NCBI GenBank assembly: GCA_963797175.1
Contig: CAWCOL010000009.1
Location: forward strand, 1,550,001-1,614,000
DNA: 64,000 nt
Reading direction: 5' to 3'
Origin: DATLLN01 sp963797175
GTDB taxonomy: Bacteria; Actinomycetota; Thermoleophilia; Gaiellales; JAICJC01
Position 1 is the stretch's first letter. Every line of letters starts with the position of its first letter. The notes under the pieces were generated by a model. That model saw only the letters and a program-made list of their open reading frames with translations, did not search any database and had not been told where the DNA came from. Made by a program: the position numbers and the translations under genes. Positions 26,811 to 34,843 of the stretch are shown here, piece after piece.

Positions 26811-28333
26811 ACAACTACGACGTGGTGGTCGCCGGCGGCGGTGTCAACGGCCTGGTCACGGCCGCCTACCTGGCGCGGGCCGGGCAGCGAGTGCTGGTCG
26901 CCGAGCGGCGGTCGACGCTGGGCGGCGTGGCGGACGTGCTACCCACCGCGGGCCGGTTGCGGCCCAGCGTGATCGACGACCTGCGGCTGCGCGACCACGG
27001 GCTGGAGCTGATCCGGCCGGCCGTGCGGATGCTCGCGCTGGCCGACGACGGCAACCCCATCCCCTTCTTCTCCGACGCGGGCCGCACGGCCGACGCGCTG
27101 CGCGCGCGCTCGGCGGCGGATGCCGATGCCTACCGGGACTACGACGCCCGCGTTCGTGCCCTGGCCGGGTTCCTGGGCACGCTCAACGCGGCATCGCCGC
27201 CACGGCTCGACCGTGTCTCCAGCGGCGATCTGGGCTTGGGCGTGCGGCTGGGCAAGGCCTTCCGCGGGCTGGGCGCCCAGACCGGGCGCGAGCTGACGCG
27301 AGCCCTGCCGATGGCCGTCGCCGACTTCGTCCGCGAGTGGTTCACCGACGACGCCGTGTGCGGCGCGCTGGCGGCGCGCGGCACGCTGCTGACGGCGATG
27401 GGGCCGTGGTCGGCCGGGACGACCCTGGTGCTGCTCAACGACCTGGCCGAGGGCGATGCCGGAGCTCCGGGCGAGACGGCGATCGTCCGCGGCGGCAGCG
27501 ACGCCCTCGCCGCCGCGCTGCGCTCCGCCGCCGAGGCCGCCGGCGCGGACGTGCGCACCGACGCCGAGGTGACCGAGGTGCTGGTCGCCGGCACGCTCGT
27601 GCGCGGCGTCACGCTGGCCAGCGGCGAGGAGGTGGAGACGCCGGCCGTCGCGGCGGCGGTCGATCCGAAGACGGTGCTGCGCGAGTGGCTCGACCCGGTC
27701 GTCGTGGGGCCGCAGCTGCTGTGGCGGGCGGGCAACATCCGCACGCGTGGGCACGCCGCCGCGGTCGAGCTCGAGCTGCGCGAGCTGCCGGCGTTCACCG
27801 GCGTGGACGACACCGCGCTGCTGGAGGGGCGGATCGTCGCCGCGCGCGGCATCGACGACGTCGAGCGGGCGTTCGACGCCTCCAAGTACGGCGAGCTGTC
27901 GGAGCGCCCGCAGATCGAGATGGTCATCCCCAGCCTGGCCGACCCCTCGCAGGCTCCGGCCGGCGGCGGGCACCTGCTGCGCGCGGTCGTCCAGTGGGTG
28001 CCGCCCGGCGAGGATCTGGAGGATGCCGTCGCCGACCGGCTGGTCGAGGAGCTGGAGCGCCATGCGCCGGGGATCGGCGAGCTGGTGACGGCACGGCGGA
28101 CGCTGACGCCGGCGGGGATCGAGCGCGAGCTCGGCCTCTCCGGCGGCCACGTGCTGCACGTCGAGCCGGGCCTCGACCAGTGGTGGGGATGGCGGCCCGT
28201 GCTGGGCCTCGCCCGGTACCGCCTTCCCGTACGGGGGCTCTACCTGTGCGGTGCCGGGGCGCATCCCGGCGGGGGGATCACCGGAGGGCCGGGCCAGAAC
28301 GCGGCTCGTGAGATCCTCCGCGATCTCGGGTAG
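26807..28333 (+). CDS. NAD(P)/FAD-dependent oxidoreductase, phytoene-dehydrogenase-like (PYROXD2-type) 2
   Basis: 508 residues, paralogue of the preceding gene. The N-terminus YDVVVAGGGVNGLVTAAYLARAG is nearly the same, and the C-terminus GLYLCGAGAHPGGGITGGPGQNAAREIL keeps the FAD motif. It lacks the longer N-terminal substrate region (LPTAGRLRPSVIDDLRL follows at once), so the pair may form a heterodimer with unequal roles. GTG 26807 overlaps the upstream TGA, implying coupled, roughly equal synthesis. The substrate is unknown. Confidence 0.86.
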   Translation: MNNYDVVVAGGGVNGLVTAAYLARAGQRVLVAERRSTLGGVADVLPTAGRLRPSVIDDLRLRDHGLELIRPAVRMLALADDGNPIPFFSDAGRTADALRARSAADADAYRDYDARVRALAGFLGTLNAASPPRLDRVSSGDLGLGVRLGKAFRGLGAQTGRELTRALPMAVADFVREWFTDDAVCGALAARGTLLTAMGPWSAGTTLVLLNDLAEGDAGAPGETAIVRGGSDALAAALRSAAEAAGADVRTDAEVTEVLVAGTLVRGVTLASGEEVETPAVAAAVDPKTVLREWLDPVVVGPQLLWRAGNIRTRGHAAAVELELRELPAFTGVDDTALLEGRIVAARGIDDVERAFDASKYGELSERPQIEMVIPSLADPSQAPAGGGHLLRAVVQWVPPGEDLEDAVADRLVEELERHAPGIGELVTARRTLTPAGIERELGLSGGHVLHVEPGLDQWWGWRPVLGLARYRLPVRGLYLCGAGAHPGGGITGGPGQNAAREILRDLG

Positions 28334-28342
28334 GAGGAACCG

Positions 28343-28936
28343 GTGCTGAGCTCTCTCGCGAACTGGGTGCAGGATCAGGTGGCCGCCAACGGCCTGCAGG
28401 CGGTGTTCCTGCTGATGGTGCTGGAGAGCGCGTGCGTGCCGGTGCCCAGCGAGGTGACGATGATCTATGCCGGCTACCTGGTCTCGCAGGGCGACATGGT
28501 GTTCTGGCAGGCCGTCCTGGTCGGAACCGCCGGCAACCTGGTCGGCTCGTGGATCGCCTGGGGCGTCGGTTTCTGGGGCGTCGACTACGCGCTGCTCCGC
28601 TATACGCACGCCCAGCGCCACCTGGCGCAGGCGCACCGTTGGTTCGAGCGCTACGGCGACCCGGTCGTCTTCTTCAGCAGGATGCTGCCGGTGGTGCGCA
28701 CGTTCATCTCGCTGCCGGCCGGGATCGCGCGGATGCCGTTCGTCAGGTTCTCGGTGCTGACCGCGCTCGGGTGCCTTCCCTGGTGCATCCTGCTGGTCGC
28801 GATCGGCGACATCGCGGGGAGCAACTGGCACCAGTGGGAGCAGCGGCTGCACCTGCTCGACTACCCCATCGCGATCGGCCTGGTTGCGCTCGCGGGCTGG
28901 TGGCTACTGCGACGAAGGCGCCGCACGGCGGGGTAG
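28343..28936 (+). CDS. DedA/SNARE-associated family membrane protein
   Basis: 197 residues. DedA proteins are inner membrane flippase-like proteins tied to lipid carrier recycling. Signatures: ESACVPVPSEVTMIYAGYLVSQG, GTAGNLVGSWIAWGVGFW, RYGDPVVFFSRMLPVVRTFISLPAGIARMPFVRF (the conserved G/RxxPxxRxxxxxxAG stretch) and a final hydrophobic helix with RRRRRTAG. GTG 28343 follows GGAGGA by 5 bases. Its TAG is the start of the putative -10 of the next gene. Confidence 0.88.
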   Translation: MLSSLANWVQDQVAANGLQAVFLLMVLESACVPVPSEVTMIYAGYLVSQGDMVFWQAVLVGTAGNLVGSWIAWGVGFWGVDYALLRYTHAQRHLAQAHRWFERYGDPVVFFSRMLPVVRTFISLPAGIARMPFVRFSVLTALGCLPWCILLVAIGDIAGSNWHQWEQRLHLLDYPIAIGLVALAGWWLLRRRRRTAG

Positions 28937-28939
28937 ATT
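28934..28939 (+). promoter_or_regulatory. Putative -10 (TAGATT) of the DegT aminotransferase gene
   Basis: TAGATT begins with the stop codon of the DedA gene and ends 8 bases before GTG 28948. Confidence 0.4.
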
Positions 28940-28947
28940 TCGCCACC

Positions 28948-30057
28948 GTGCCGGTGCCCCTGATGGACATCCGCGGTCAGTACGAGGAGCTCCTTCCCGA
29001 GATCAAGCAGCTGGTCTGCGACGTCATCGAGTCGGGCAGGTTCATCCTGGGACCGAACGTGCGCGCGCTCGAGGAGGAGTTCGCTGCGGCGATCGGCTAC
29101 GGGTACGCCGTGGCCGTCGCGAACGGCACAGACGCGCTCGAGTTGGGCCTGCAGGCGCTCGGCGTCGGGCCCGGCGACGAGGTCGTGACCAGCCCGTACA
29201 CGTTCTTCGCGACGGCGGAGGCGATCGCCCGCACCGGGGCGACGCCGGTGTTCGCGGACGTCGAGCCGGACACGTCGTGCCTCGATCCCGCGGCCGCCGA
29301 GGCCGCGATCACCGAGCGCACCCGAGCGATCATGCCGGTGCACATCTTCGGCCAGCCGGCCGACCTGGGCGCCTTTCGCGAGATCGCCGACCGCCACGGC
29401 ATCGCGCTGATCGAGGACTCCGCGCAGGCCGTCGGCGCCGCGTACGGCGGCTATGCCGCGGGGTCGTACGGCGACGTCGCGACCTTCAGCTTCTTCCCCA
29501 GCAAGAACCTGCCGGCGATGGGCGACGCCGGCATGGCGGTCGCCGCCACCTCGGAGGTCGCGGAGCGGCTGCGGATGCTGCGCTTCCACGGGTCGCGCGA
29601 CAAGCAGACGTTCCAGTACATCGGGGTCAACTCGCGGCTGGACGAGATGCAGGCCGTGATCCTGCGCCGCTTGCTGCGCGAGGTGGACGGCTGGAACGAC
29701 GCGCGTCGTGCCGCGGCCGACCGCTACCGCGCGCTGGGGCTCGGCTCCTACGTGCAGCTGCCGGTCGAGGCGGCCGACCGCAGGCACGTCTACCACCTCT
29801 ACGTCGTGCGCTCGCCGCGCCGCGAGGAGCTGGCGCAGCGGCTCAAGGACGCCGGCGTTGCCAGCTCAGCCTACTATCGCGTGCCGCTGCACCTGCAGCC
29901 GGTGTTCGCCCACCTCGGCCAGGCCGAGGGCAGCCTGCCGGAGGCCGAGCGGGCGGCGCGCGAGGGGCTCGCCCTGCCGATGTTCCCGACGCTCACCGAG
30001 CAGCAGCAGCTCGAGGTCGTGGACGCCGTGCGCGCGGCCGCTCTCGCGGCGGCCTGA
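28948..30057 (+). CDS. DegT/DnrJ/EryC1/StrS family PLP aminotransferase
   Basis: 369 residues. Sugar aminotransferase fold, usually transferring an amino group to a nucleotide-linked ketosugar. Start MPVPLMDIRGQYEELLPEI, then FILGPNVRALEEEFAAAIG, VANGTDALELGLQALGVGPGDEVV, PVHIFGQPADLGAFREIA, EDSAQAVGAAYGG, the PLP lysine K186 in TFSFFPSKNLPAMGDAGM, and NSRLDEMQAVILRRLL. The C-terminus PLHLQPVFAHLG is typical. A DUF354 glycosyltransferase-like gene follows after 3 bases, so it may serve surface glycan synthesis. Confidence 0.92.
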   Translation: MPVPLMDIRGQYEELLPEIKQLVCDVIESGRFILGPNVRALEEEFAAAIGYGYAVAVANGTDALELGLQALGVGPGDEVVTSPYTFFATAEAIARTGATPVFADVEPDTSCLDPAAAEAAITERTRAIMPVHIFGQPADLGAFREIADRHGIALIEDSAQAVGAAYGGYAAGSYGDVATFSFFPSKNLPAMGDAGMAVAATSEVAERLRMLRFHGSRDKQTFQYIGVNSRLDEMQAVILRRLLREVDGWNDARRAAADRYRALGLGSYVQLPVEAADRRHVYHLYVVRSPRREELAQRLKDAGVASSAYYRVPLHLQPVFAHLGQAEGSLPEAERAAREGLALPMFPTLTEQQQLEVVDAVRAAALAAA

Positions 30058-30060
30058 CGC

Positions 30061-31062
30061 TTGCGCGTCTGGGTCGACCTCACCAACTCGCCCCACGTGC
30101 CGATCTTCGCGCCGCTGATCCGGCGCATGCAGGGCCGTGGCTGGGACGTGGCGGTCACCGCCCGCGCGTTCGCGCAGACGATCGAGCTGCTGGAGCTGCA
30201 CGGAATCGCCCACACCGTGGTCGGCCACCACGGCGGCGCCTCCCGGGCCGGCAAGGCCCGGGCGGCCGGTGACCGGGTCGCCGCGATGCTGCGGTTCGGC
30301 CGCCGCGGCCGGTTCGACCGTGCGATCGCCCACGGCTCGACCGACCTGCCGATGGCGTGCCGGGCGCTGCGTGTGCGCAACACGACGATGTTCGACTACG
30401 AGTTCGCGACGCTGCAGCACAGCCTCAACTGCCGCCTGGCGACGCGGGTGCTGATCCCCGATGCGATCCCGGCCGAGCGCGTGCGCCGCTTCGGCGCGCG
30501 GCCGCCCAAGCTGGTCACCTACCCGGGGCTGAAGGAGGAGTACTACCTGGCCGACTTCGAGCCCGACCCCGAGGTGCCGCGCGCGCTCGGGCTGGACGGC
30601 TCGCGGGTCGGTGTGGTGCTGCGGCCGCCCGCGGACGTCGCCCTCTACCACCGGTTCGAGAACCCGCTCTTCGACGCGCTGCTCGATGACCTGGGGCGGC
30701 GCGAGGACATCCGCTCCGTGGTGCTGCCGCGCACGCCGGAGCAGGCCGCGCGCATCCGTGCGCTGGCGCTGCCCTCGGTGGTCGTTCCCGAGCGAGCCGT
30801 GGACGGCCAGAGCCTGGTTGCAGGGGCCGACCTGGTGGTCAGCGCGGGCGGCACGATGAACCGCGAGGCCGTGGTGCTGGGCACCCCGGTCTACACGACG
30901 TTCGCGGGCCGCCTGGGCGGCGTCGACGAGCGGCTGATCGCCGAGGGCCGGCTGCGGCCGCTGTCCTCGCCCGCCGACCTGGTGGTCGAGCGGCGCTCGG
31001 GGGCGGCCGCCGAGCGCCTGCGCCGCGATCCCGAGCGGCTGATCGACCTCGCGTTCGTCTAG
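30061..31062 (+). CDS. DUF354 protein (GT-B glycosyltransferase-like)
   Basis: 333 residues. DUF354 proteins resemble GT-B nucleotide-sugar enzymes. VWVDLTNSPHVPIFAPLIRRMQGRGWDVAVTAR opens the N-domain; THDLP-like GSTDLPMACRALRV, KLVTYPGLKEEYYLADF and the C-domain VVSAGGTMNREAVVLGTPVYTTFAGRLGGVDERLI complete the pattern. TTG start 30061 lies 3 bases after the aminotransferase stop. The frame is intact. Its TAG overlaps a putative -10 for the next gene. The sugar substrate is unknown. Confidence 0.86.
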   Translation: MRVWVDLTNSPHVPIFAPLIRRMQGRGWDVAVTARAFAQTIELLELHGIAHTVVGHHGGASRAGKARAAGDRVAAMLRFGRRGRFDRAIAHGSTDLPMACRALRVRNTTMFDYEFATLQHSLNCRLATRVLIPDAIPAERVRRFGARPPKLVTYPGLKEEYYLADFEPDPEVPRALGLDGSRVGVVLRPPADVALYHRFENPLFDALLDDLGRREDIRSVVLPRTPEQAARIRALALPSVVVPERAVDGQSLVAGADLVVSAGGTMNREAVVLGTPVYTTFAGRLGGVDERLIAEGRLRPLSSPADLVVERRSGAAAERLRRDPERLIDLAFV

Positions 31063-31065
31063 CAT
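31060..31065 (+). promoter_or_regulatory. Putative -10 (TAGCAT) of the DUF1801-like gene
   Basis: TAGCAT begins with the stop codon of the DUF354 gene and ends 7 bases before ATG 31073. Confidence 0.4.
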
Positions 31066-31072
31066 CAGCCCG

Positions 31073-31525
31073 ATGGCCGAGAAGAAGCGTGCCAAGGCGT
31101 CCGCCGGGTTCTCGGACGTCGAACAGACCGCGATGAAAGAGCGCGCCCAGGAGCTGCGGGCGGCTCGGCGCCGGAGCTCGCGCAGCCGCAAGGTGGACGG
31201 CGAGGCCGACGTGCTCGCCAAGATCGCCGAGATGGCCGAGCCGGATCGCACGATGGCCAAGCGGCTCCACGTCCTCATCACGGCCGCCGCGCCGGCGCTT
31301 CAGCCGAAGACCTGGTACGGGATGCCCGCCTGGGCCAGGGAGGGGAAGGTCGTCTGCTTCTTCCAGAGCGGCGGGAAGTTCAAGACGAGGTATGCGACGC
31401 TCGGCTTCAGCGACAAGGCGAACCTCGATGACGGCGCGATGTGGCCGACGTCCTATGCGCTGACGAAGCTGACCGCGGCCGACGAGAAGCGGATCGCCGC
31501 GCTCGTCCAGCGCGCCGTGGCCTGA
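31073..31525 (+). CDS. DUF1801/YdhG-like small protein
   Basis: 150 residues. A basic N-terminal tail (EKKRAKASAGFSDVEQTAMKERAQELRAARRRSS) leads to the DUF1801-like domain: RLHVLITAAAPALQPKTWYGMPAWAREGKVVCFFQSGGKFKTRYATLGF, and then WPTSYALTKLTAADEKRIAALVQRA. Members are small proteins of unknown biochemical role with a conserved WYGMPAW/F motif, which is present here. Monocistronic, with a putative leaderless promoter. The frame is intact. Confidence 0.82.
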   Translation: MAEKKRAKASAGFSDVEQTAMKERAQELRAARRRSSRSRKVDGEADVLAKIAEMAEPDRTMAKRLHVLITAAAPALQPKTWYGMPAWAREGKVVCFFQSGGKFKTRYATLGFSDKANLDDGAMWPTSYALTKLTAADEKRIAALVQRAVA

Positions 31526-31641
31526 GCCCGCCGCGCCGTCGTCGGCCGGCGGGCGGAATCTGGCGGCGGCTCGATGGCCCCTGGTTTGCATCCGTCGATC
31601 GCCTCTGAAAGCATCCGGCGTTGCTCCGAGGGAGGTGCGTG

Positions 31642-32445
31642 GTGGAGACGATCTGGAACGATGGCCGTCGTTTTGCAGGGCGGGTCGCGCTGGTCACAGG
31701 CGCCGGCGGGACGCTCGGCGGCGCGGTCGCGCTCGGATTCGGCCGGGAGGGCGCATCGGTCTTGGTCGGCTACCGAGGCTCGCGGGAGGCCGCGGAGTCG
31801 GTGGCGGCCGAGATCGTCGCGGTCGGCGGTGACGCACGCACCCAGCAGCTCGACGTCACCGATCCGGCGTCGGTCGAACGGTTCGTCGAACAGGCGGACG
31901 CGGCGTACGGACGGATCGACGTGCTGGTCAACACGGCCGGGCGGCTGGACGGGGCGGACACCGTTCGGTTCGAGGACATGAGCATCGACGCGGCAACTGC
32001 GCTGTTCGACGTCGATGTGCTCGGCGCCATGCGGATGTGCCACGCGGTGATCCCGCACATGCGGCGCCACGGTCGCGGTGCGATCGTCAACTTCTCGAGC
32101 ACCTATGGGAACGGCATCGACCCGGAGAATGCGATCAACTGGGTGCCGGTCACCTACTGCGCAGCCAAGGGCGCCATCCGTGGGCTCACGGCGTCGCTCG
32201 CGCGGGACATCGCACCGGAGATCCGCGTCAACGCTCTCGCCCCCGGCCCCATCTCCGGGAACTGGGAGCAGGAGTGGGGCGTCGCCCCCGAGCACATCGC
32301 GGAGGCGAAGGCGATGAACCCGATGAAGCGGTTCGGCGACCCGCGCGAGATCGCCGAGACCGTGCTGTTCCTCGCATCCGACGGTGCCGGCTACATCAAC
32401 GGCCAGGTGATCCACGTCGAGGGTGGCTGGGTGCCTGCCGGGTAG
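31642..32445 (+). CDS. Short-chain dehydrogenase/reductase (classical SDR)
   Basis: 267 residues. The NAD(P) site is RVALVTGAGGTLGGAVALGFG (TGxxxGxG), the structural motif is LVNTAGRLDG (variant of NNAG), and the catalytic residues are Ser in VNFSSTYGNG and Y172xxxK176 in TYCAAKGA. The C-terminus (FLASDGAGYINGQVIHVEGGWVP) is typical of FabG-like enzymes. The start is GTG 31642 (a GTG at 31639 is also in frame), preceded by GGGAGG about 6 bases away. Substrate unknown. About 115 bases of unassigned sequence lie upstream. Confidence 0.9.
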   Translation: METIWNDGRRFAGRVALVTGAGGTLGGAVALGFGREGASVLVGYRGSREAAESVAAEIVAVGGDARTQQLDVTDPASVERFVEQADAAYGRIDVLVNTAGRLDGADTVRFEDMSIDAATALFDVDVLGAMRMCHAVIPHMRRHGRGAIVNFSSTYGNGIDPENAINWVPVTYCAAKGAIRGLTASLARDIAPEIRVNALAPGPISGNWEQEWGVAPEHIAEAKAMNPMKRFGDPREIAETVLFLASDGAGYINGQVIHVEGGWVPAG

Positions 32446-32475
32446 GCAACGGCGGTGCCGGGGACCGCTGCCCGG

Positions 32476-33282
32476 TCAGGCGGCTGAGCCGGCGGGGACG
32501 TCCCAGAGCATCGCCTCGACCGGTGCCGCTACCTTCAGCAGGAGCCGGGACCGCCCCCTCGGCGGCATCGCGTAGGCACCAGCCGGCATGCCTCGGCATG
32601 GCTTGATCAGGAGGACGAGGGCATCGCCGGAGGGCGTCCAGCCCGCCGGGCTAGCCTCGCATGATCCGCCGGGTGTCGTTGCGCCGGACACGTCGTGCAG
32701 CCGGCCGTCCAGCGGGAGAACGAACGCGGCCGCGTGCCCTTCGCTGCCTCTCGGAGACCACCACGCGAGCACCGCGCGGCCGTCGGGCGAGAGCTCCGCC
32801 GAGTACCAGAACCCCTTGCGGGAGGAGAATCCCGGGCCGGCCGGATAGACAACGCGCTTGCCGTTCCGCTCAACGACCAGCGCCGTGCCTCCGTAGCACA
32901 CCCGGTCCCCCCCGTTCCCGCTGCACGTCCGCCATGGCCCGCCCGAGGGCGGGATGGGGCTGAGCTGCACGAACCGCCGCGCTGCCGGCTCGAGCCGGTA
33001 CATCCACTGCCCATGGATCCACGCGCGGAAGCTCGGGTAGACGCCGAAGCGCGACAGCAGGCCGATCACGTGGCCGTCCAGCCCGGCGAGAATCACGCCC
33101 TTCCGGGTTTGCACCCCAAAACCGTTCCGCGGCATTGGCGGGAGGTGCACCGCGTCCAGCACGGGCGCCGCCGGCGCAGCGGACGATGGAGCCGGTGAGT
33201 CTGAGCCACGATGGAGGAGCGCCGCGGTCCCAGCTCCTGCGAGCACGGCCACCAGAGCCACGGCCACGACCGGACGTCTCAT
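32476..33282 (-). CDS. Secreted protein of unknown function (beta-propeller-like)
   Basis: 268 residues. Signal peptide or lipid-free anchor at the N-terminus (RRPVVAVALVAVLAGAGTAALL), then a Ser/Ala/Pro linker and a beta-rich domain: GFGVQTRKGVILAGLDGHVIGLL, GDRVCYGGTALVVERNGKRVVYP, YSAELSPDGRAVLAWWSP, GWTPSGDALVLLIKPC. The SPDGRAVLAWW and GWTPSGDALVLL repeats resemble blades of WD40/TolB-like propellers. Not recognised more precisely. It is divergent from a LysR gene by 101 bases and has TAGTCT 8 bases upstream of its ATG. Confidence 0.68.
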   Translation of the reverse strand: MRRPVVAVALVAVLAGAGTAALLHRGSDSPAPSSAAPAAPVLDAVHLPPMPRNGFGVQTRKGVILAGLDGHVIGLLSRFGVYPSFRAWIHGQWMYRLEPAARRFVQLSPIPPSGGPWRTCSGNGGDRVCYGGTALVVERNGKRVVYPAGPGFSSRKGFWYSAELSPDGRAVLAWWSPRGSEGHAAAFVLPLDGRLHDVSGATTPGGSCEASPAGWTPSGDALVLLIKPCRGMPAGAYAMPPRGRSRLLLKVAAPVEAMLWDVPAGSAA

Positions 33283-33290
33283 CGAGGTTC

Positions 33291-33296
33291 AGACTA
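33291..33296 (-). promoter_or_regulatory. Putative -10 (TAGTCT) of the secreted protein gene
   Basis: On the minus strand TAGTCT ends 8 bases before ATG 33282. Confidence 0.4.
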
Positions 33297-33349
33297 TCCC
33301 GGCCGCGCCGTGGTTCCCATTCCAGCACCGCTCTGGCGATCACCAGTCC

Positions 33350-33375
33350 TTATCGCCTGGTACGCTGACGATAAC
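33350..33375 (+). promoter_or_regulatory. Palindromic candidate operator overlapping the -10 of the lysR gene
   Basis: TTATCG (33350-33355) and CGATAA (33369-33374) form an inverted repeat with a 13-base spacer, similar in size to LysR-type T-N11-A boxes. The right half overlaps GATAAC (33370-33375), which ends 8 bases before ATG 33384 and could be the -10. Binding here would repress the regulator's own gene. Confidence 0.5.
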
Positions 33376-33383
33376 CAACGGCA

Positions 33384-34331
33384 ATGGACATCCGCCACCT
33401 TCAGACGCTTGCCGCGGTCGCCGAGCGCGGCTCCTTCTCCGGGGCCGCCGAGTCGCTCGGCGTCAGCCAGCCCGCCGTCAGCCAGCAGATGCGCGCGTTG
33501 GAGCGGGAGGTGGGGGAGCCGCTGATCGACCGCGGCGGGCGCCGCGCCCGGCTCACGCCGCGCGGCGAGGTCGTCCACCGCTACGCGCTGCGGATGCTGG
33601 CGCTGCGCGACGAGTACGAGCGCGAGCTGGGCGAGACGAGCTCGGAGCTGGCCGGCCGGCTCGTGGTGGGGTCGTCGACCGGACTCGGCGAGCACGTGCT
33701 GCCGACGCTGTTGGGCGGCTTCCGGGTGCGGCACCCGCACGTGGCGGTCTCGCTGCGCGTCGAGGTGACCGTGACGATCATCGATCGCGTGCTCGACCGC
33801 GAGCTGGAGCTGGGCGTCGTCGGCGCGATCCGCCCGCACCGTTCGCTGGTCTACGAGCCCTTCCTCGAGGACCGCATCGTGCTCGCGGTGCCGCCCGGCC
33901 ACCGCTTCGCCGGGCGCACCATCGGCCTGGACGAGCTGGTGGCGGAGCCGCTGGTGGTGATGCAGCCGGGCGCGGGCGTGCGCACGGTGATCGAGGAGGA
34001 GCTGCGGCGCGCCGGCGTGCGCCCGCGCGATCTCTCCGTGGCGATGGAGATGGGGCTCCAGGAGTCGGCGAAGGCGGCCGTCGAGGCCGGCTACGGCGTC
34101 TCGTTCCTCTCCTCGCTGGCTCTCGGCCGCGAGCTCGAGCTGGGCACGCTGGCGACCGCGGACATTGACGGCATCGACCCGGTGCGCCAGTTCTCGACGG
34201 TGCGGCCGGCCCAGGCCGCGCCGGGCAGGCTGGTGGACGCGTTCCTGGAATGGTGCCGCGCCGAGCTGGGCGGCGGTTCGCCGGACGGGGCGCCCGTGAG
34301 GGCCACCCCGTCCGGTGCGTCGCCTGGCTAG
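33384..34331 (+). CDS. LysR-family transcriptional regulator
   Basis: 315 residues. The N-terminal winged HTH is MDIRHLQTLAAVAERGSFSGAAESLGVSQPAVSQQMRALEREVGEPL, followed by a linker helix and the substrate-binding domain (LVVGSSTGLGEHVLPTLLGGFRVRHPHVAVSLRV, VAVPPGHRFAG, VVMQPGAGVRTVIEEELRRAGV, AVEAGYGVSFLSSLALGRELE). The effector is not predictable; the order resembles CysL/CbbR-type members. The divergent gene encodes a secreted protein and may be its target. A palindrome overlaps its own promoter. Confidence 0.9.
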   Translation: MDIRHLQTLAAVAERGSFSGAAESLGVSQPAVSQQMRALEREVGEPLIDRGGRRARLTPRGEVVHRYALRMLALRDEYERELGETSSELAGRLVVGSSTGLGEHVLPTLLGGFRVRHPHVAVSLRVEVTVTIIDRVLDRELELGVVGAIRPHRSLVYEPFLEDRIVLAVPPGHRFAGRTIGLDELVAEPLVVMQPGAGVRTVIEEELRRAGVRPRDLSVAMEMGLQESAKAAVEAGYGVSFLSSLALGRELELGTLATADIDGIDPVRQFSTVRPAQAAPGRLVDAFLEWCRAELGGGSPDGAPVRATPSGASPG

Positions 34332-34501
34332 GCCGCGTCCCTCAGGTCGCGCGTGCCCACAGTGTGCCGAGGCGGATCTTCGCGGAAGTACCAGGCCAGC
34401 AGCCGCTGAATCTCGACCGTCCCAGCCTCGTCCTTCGCATCCTGTGACACCAGCCGCGCGGGCGATGTCTGCTCATCGAACGTGCTCACGCTGCAATGCA
34501 T
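34328..34501 (-). CDS. Possible small protein (57 residues), unrecognised
   Basis: An ATG-to-TAG frame that ends 4 bases inside the convergent LysR gene. It reads MHCSVSTFDEQTSPARL, then EAGTVEIQRLLAWYFRED and RHTVGTRDLRDAA. Codon choice is G/C-rich at third positions in most but not all codons, and there is no good ribosome binding site or -10 at the expected distance. It could be a small gene or an accidental frame in an otherwise empty 240-base gap. Confidence 0.35.
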   Translation of the reverse strand: MHCSVSTFDEQTSPARLVSQDAKDEAGTVEIQRLLAWYFREDPPRHTVGTRDLRDAA

Positions 34502-34571
34502 CGGTGCCGCGCGGCCGGCACGGCACCCGCGGATGCGTGATCCCGCGTACCGGGAAAGGGTTAGGCGGAGA

Positions 34572-34799
34572 TCAGCCGGATTCGCCGGTCCAGCTCTCCA
34601 GATCGCTCCAGTAGCTGGCTCGGAGCGCGTCGGAGAGCCGCGGATCGGTGTGCTCCGGGTTGAAGACGTTGCGGCTGATGTCGGCGCAGACCTCGATCTC
34701 GGACAGGCGCACGGCGCCCATCGCGACGACGACGTCGCTGGGCAGGCCCAGCTCGTCTGCGGTGTAGTGCTTGAAGAGCAGGTCGGGCGCCCGCTCCAT
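34572..34799 (-). CDS. Small hypothetical protein (75-82 residues)
   Basis: Reads MERAPDLLFKHYTADELGLPSDVVVAMGAVRLSEIEVCADISRNVFNPEH and continues to SDLESWTGESG, an acidic, probably cytoplasmic protein. ATG 34799 needs no correction. If one extra base near 34815 is removed, the frame extends to ATG 34821 (MPEWPEL before MERAP). It lies directly downstream of the wzz-like gene in the same direction. No family recognised. Confidence 0.55.
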   Translation of the reverse strand: MERAPDLLFKHYTADELGLPSDVVVAMGAVRLSEIEVCADISRNVFNPEHTDPRLSDALRASYWSDLESWTGESG

Positions 34800-34843
34800 C
34801 AGCTCGGGCCACTCCGGGCATGATCGCGTGGACGACACGGCTC

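Noticed and set aside
25206..28333. Carotenoid biosynthesis (phytoene desaturases)
   Set aside because: The family resemblance is general; no phytoene synthase or cyclase is present and the neighbour is a GcvT-like protein.
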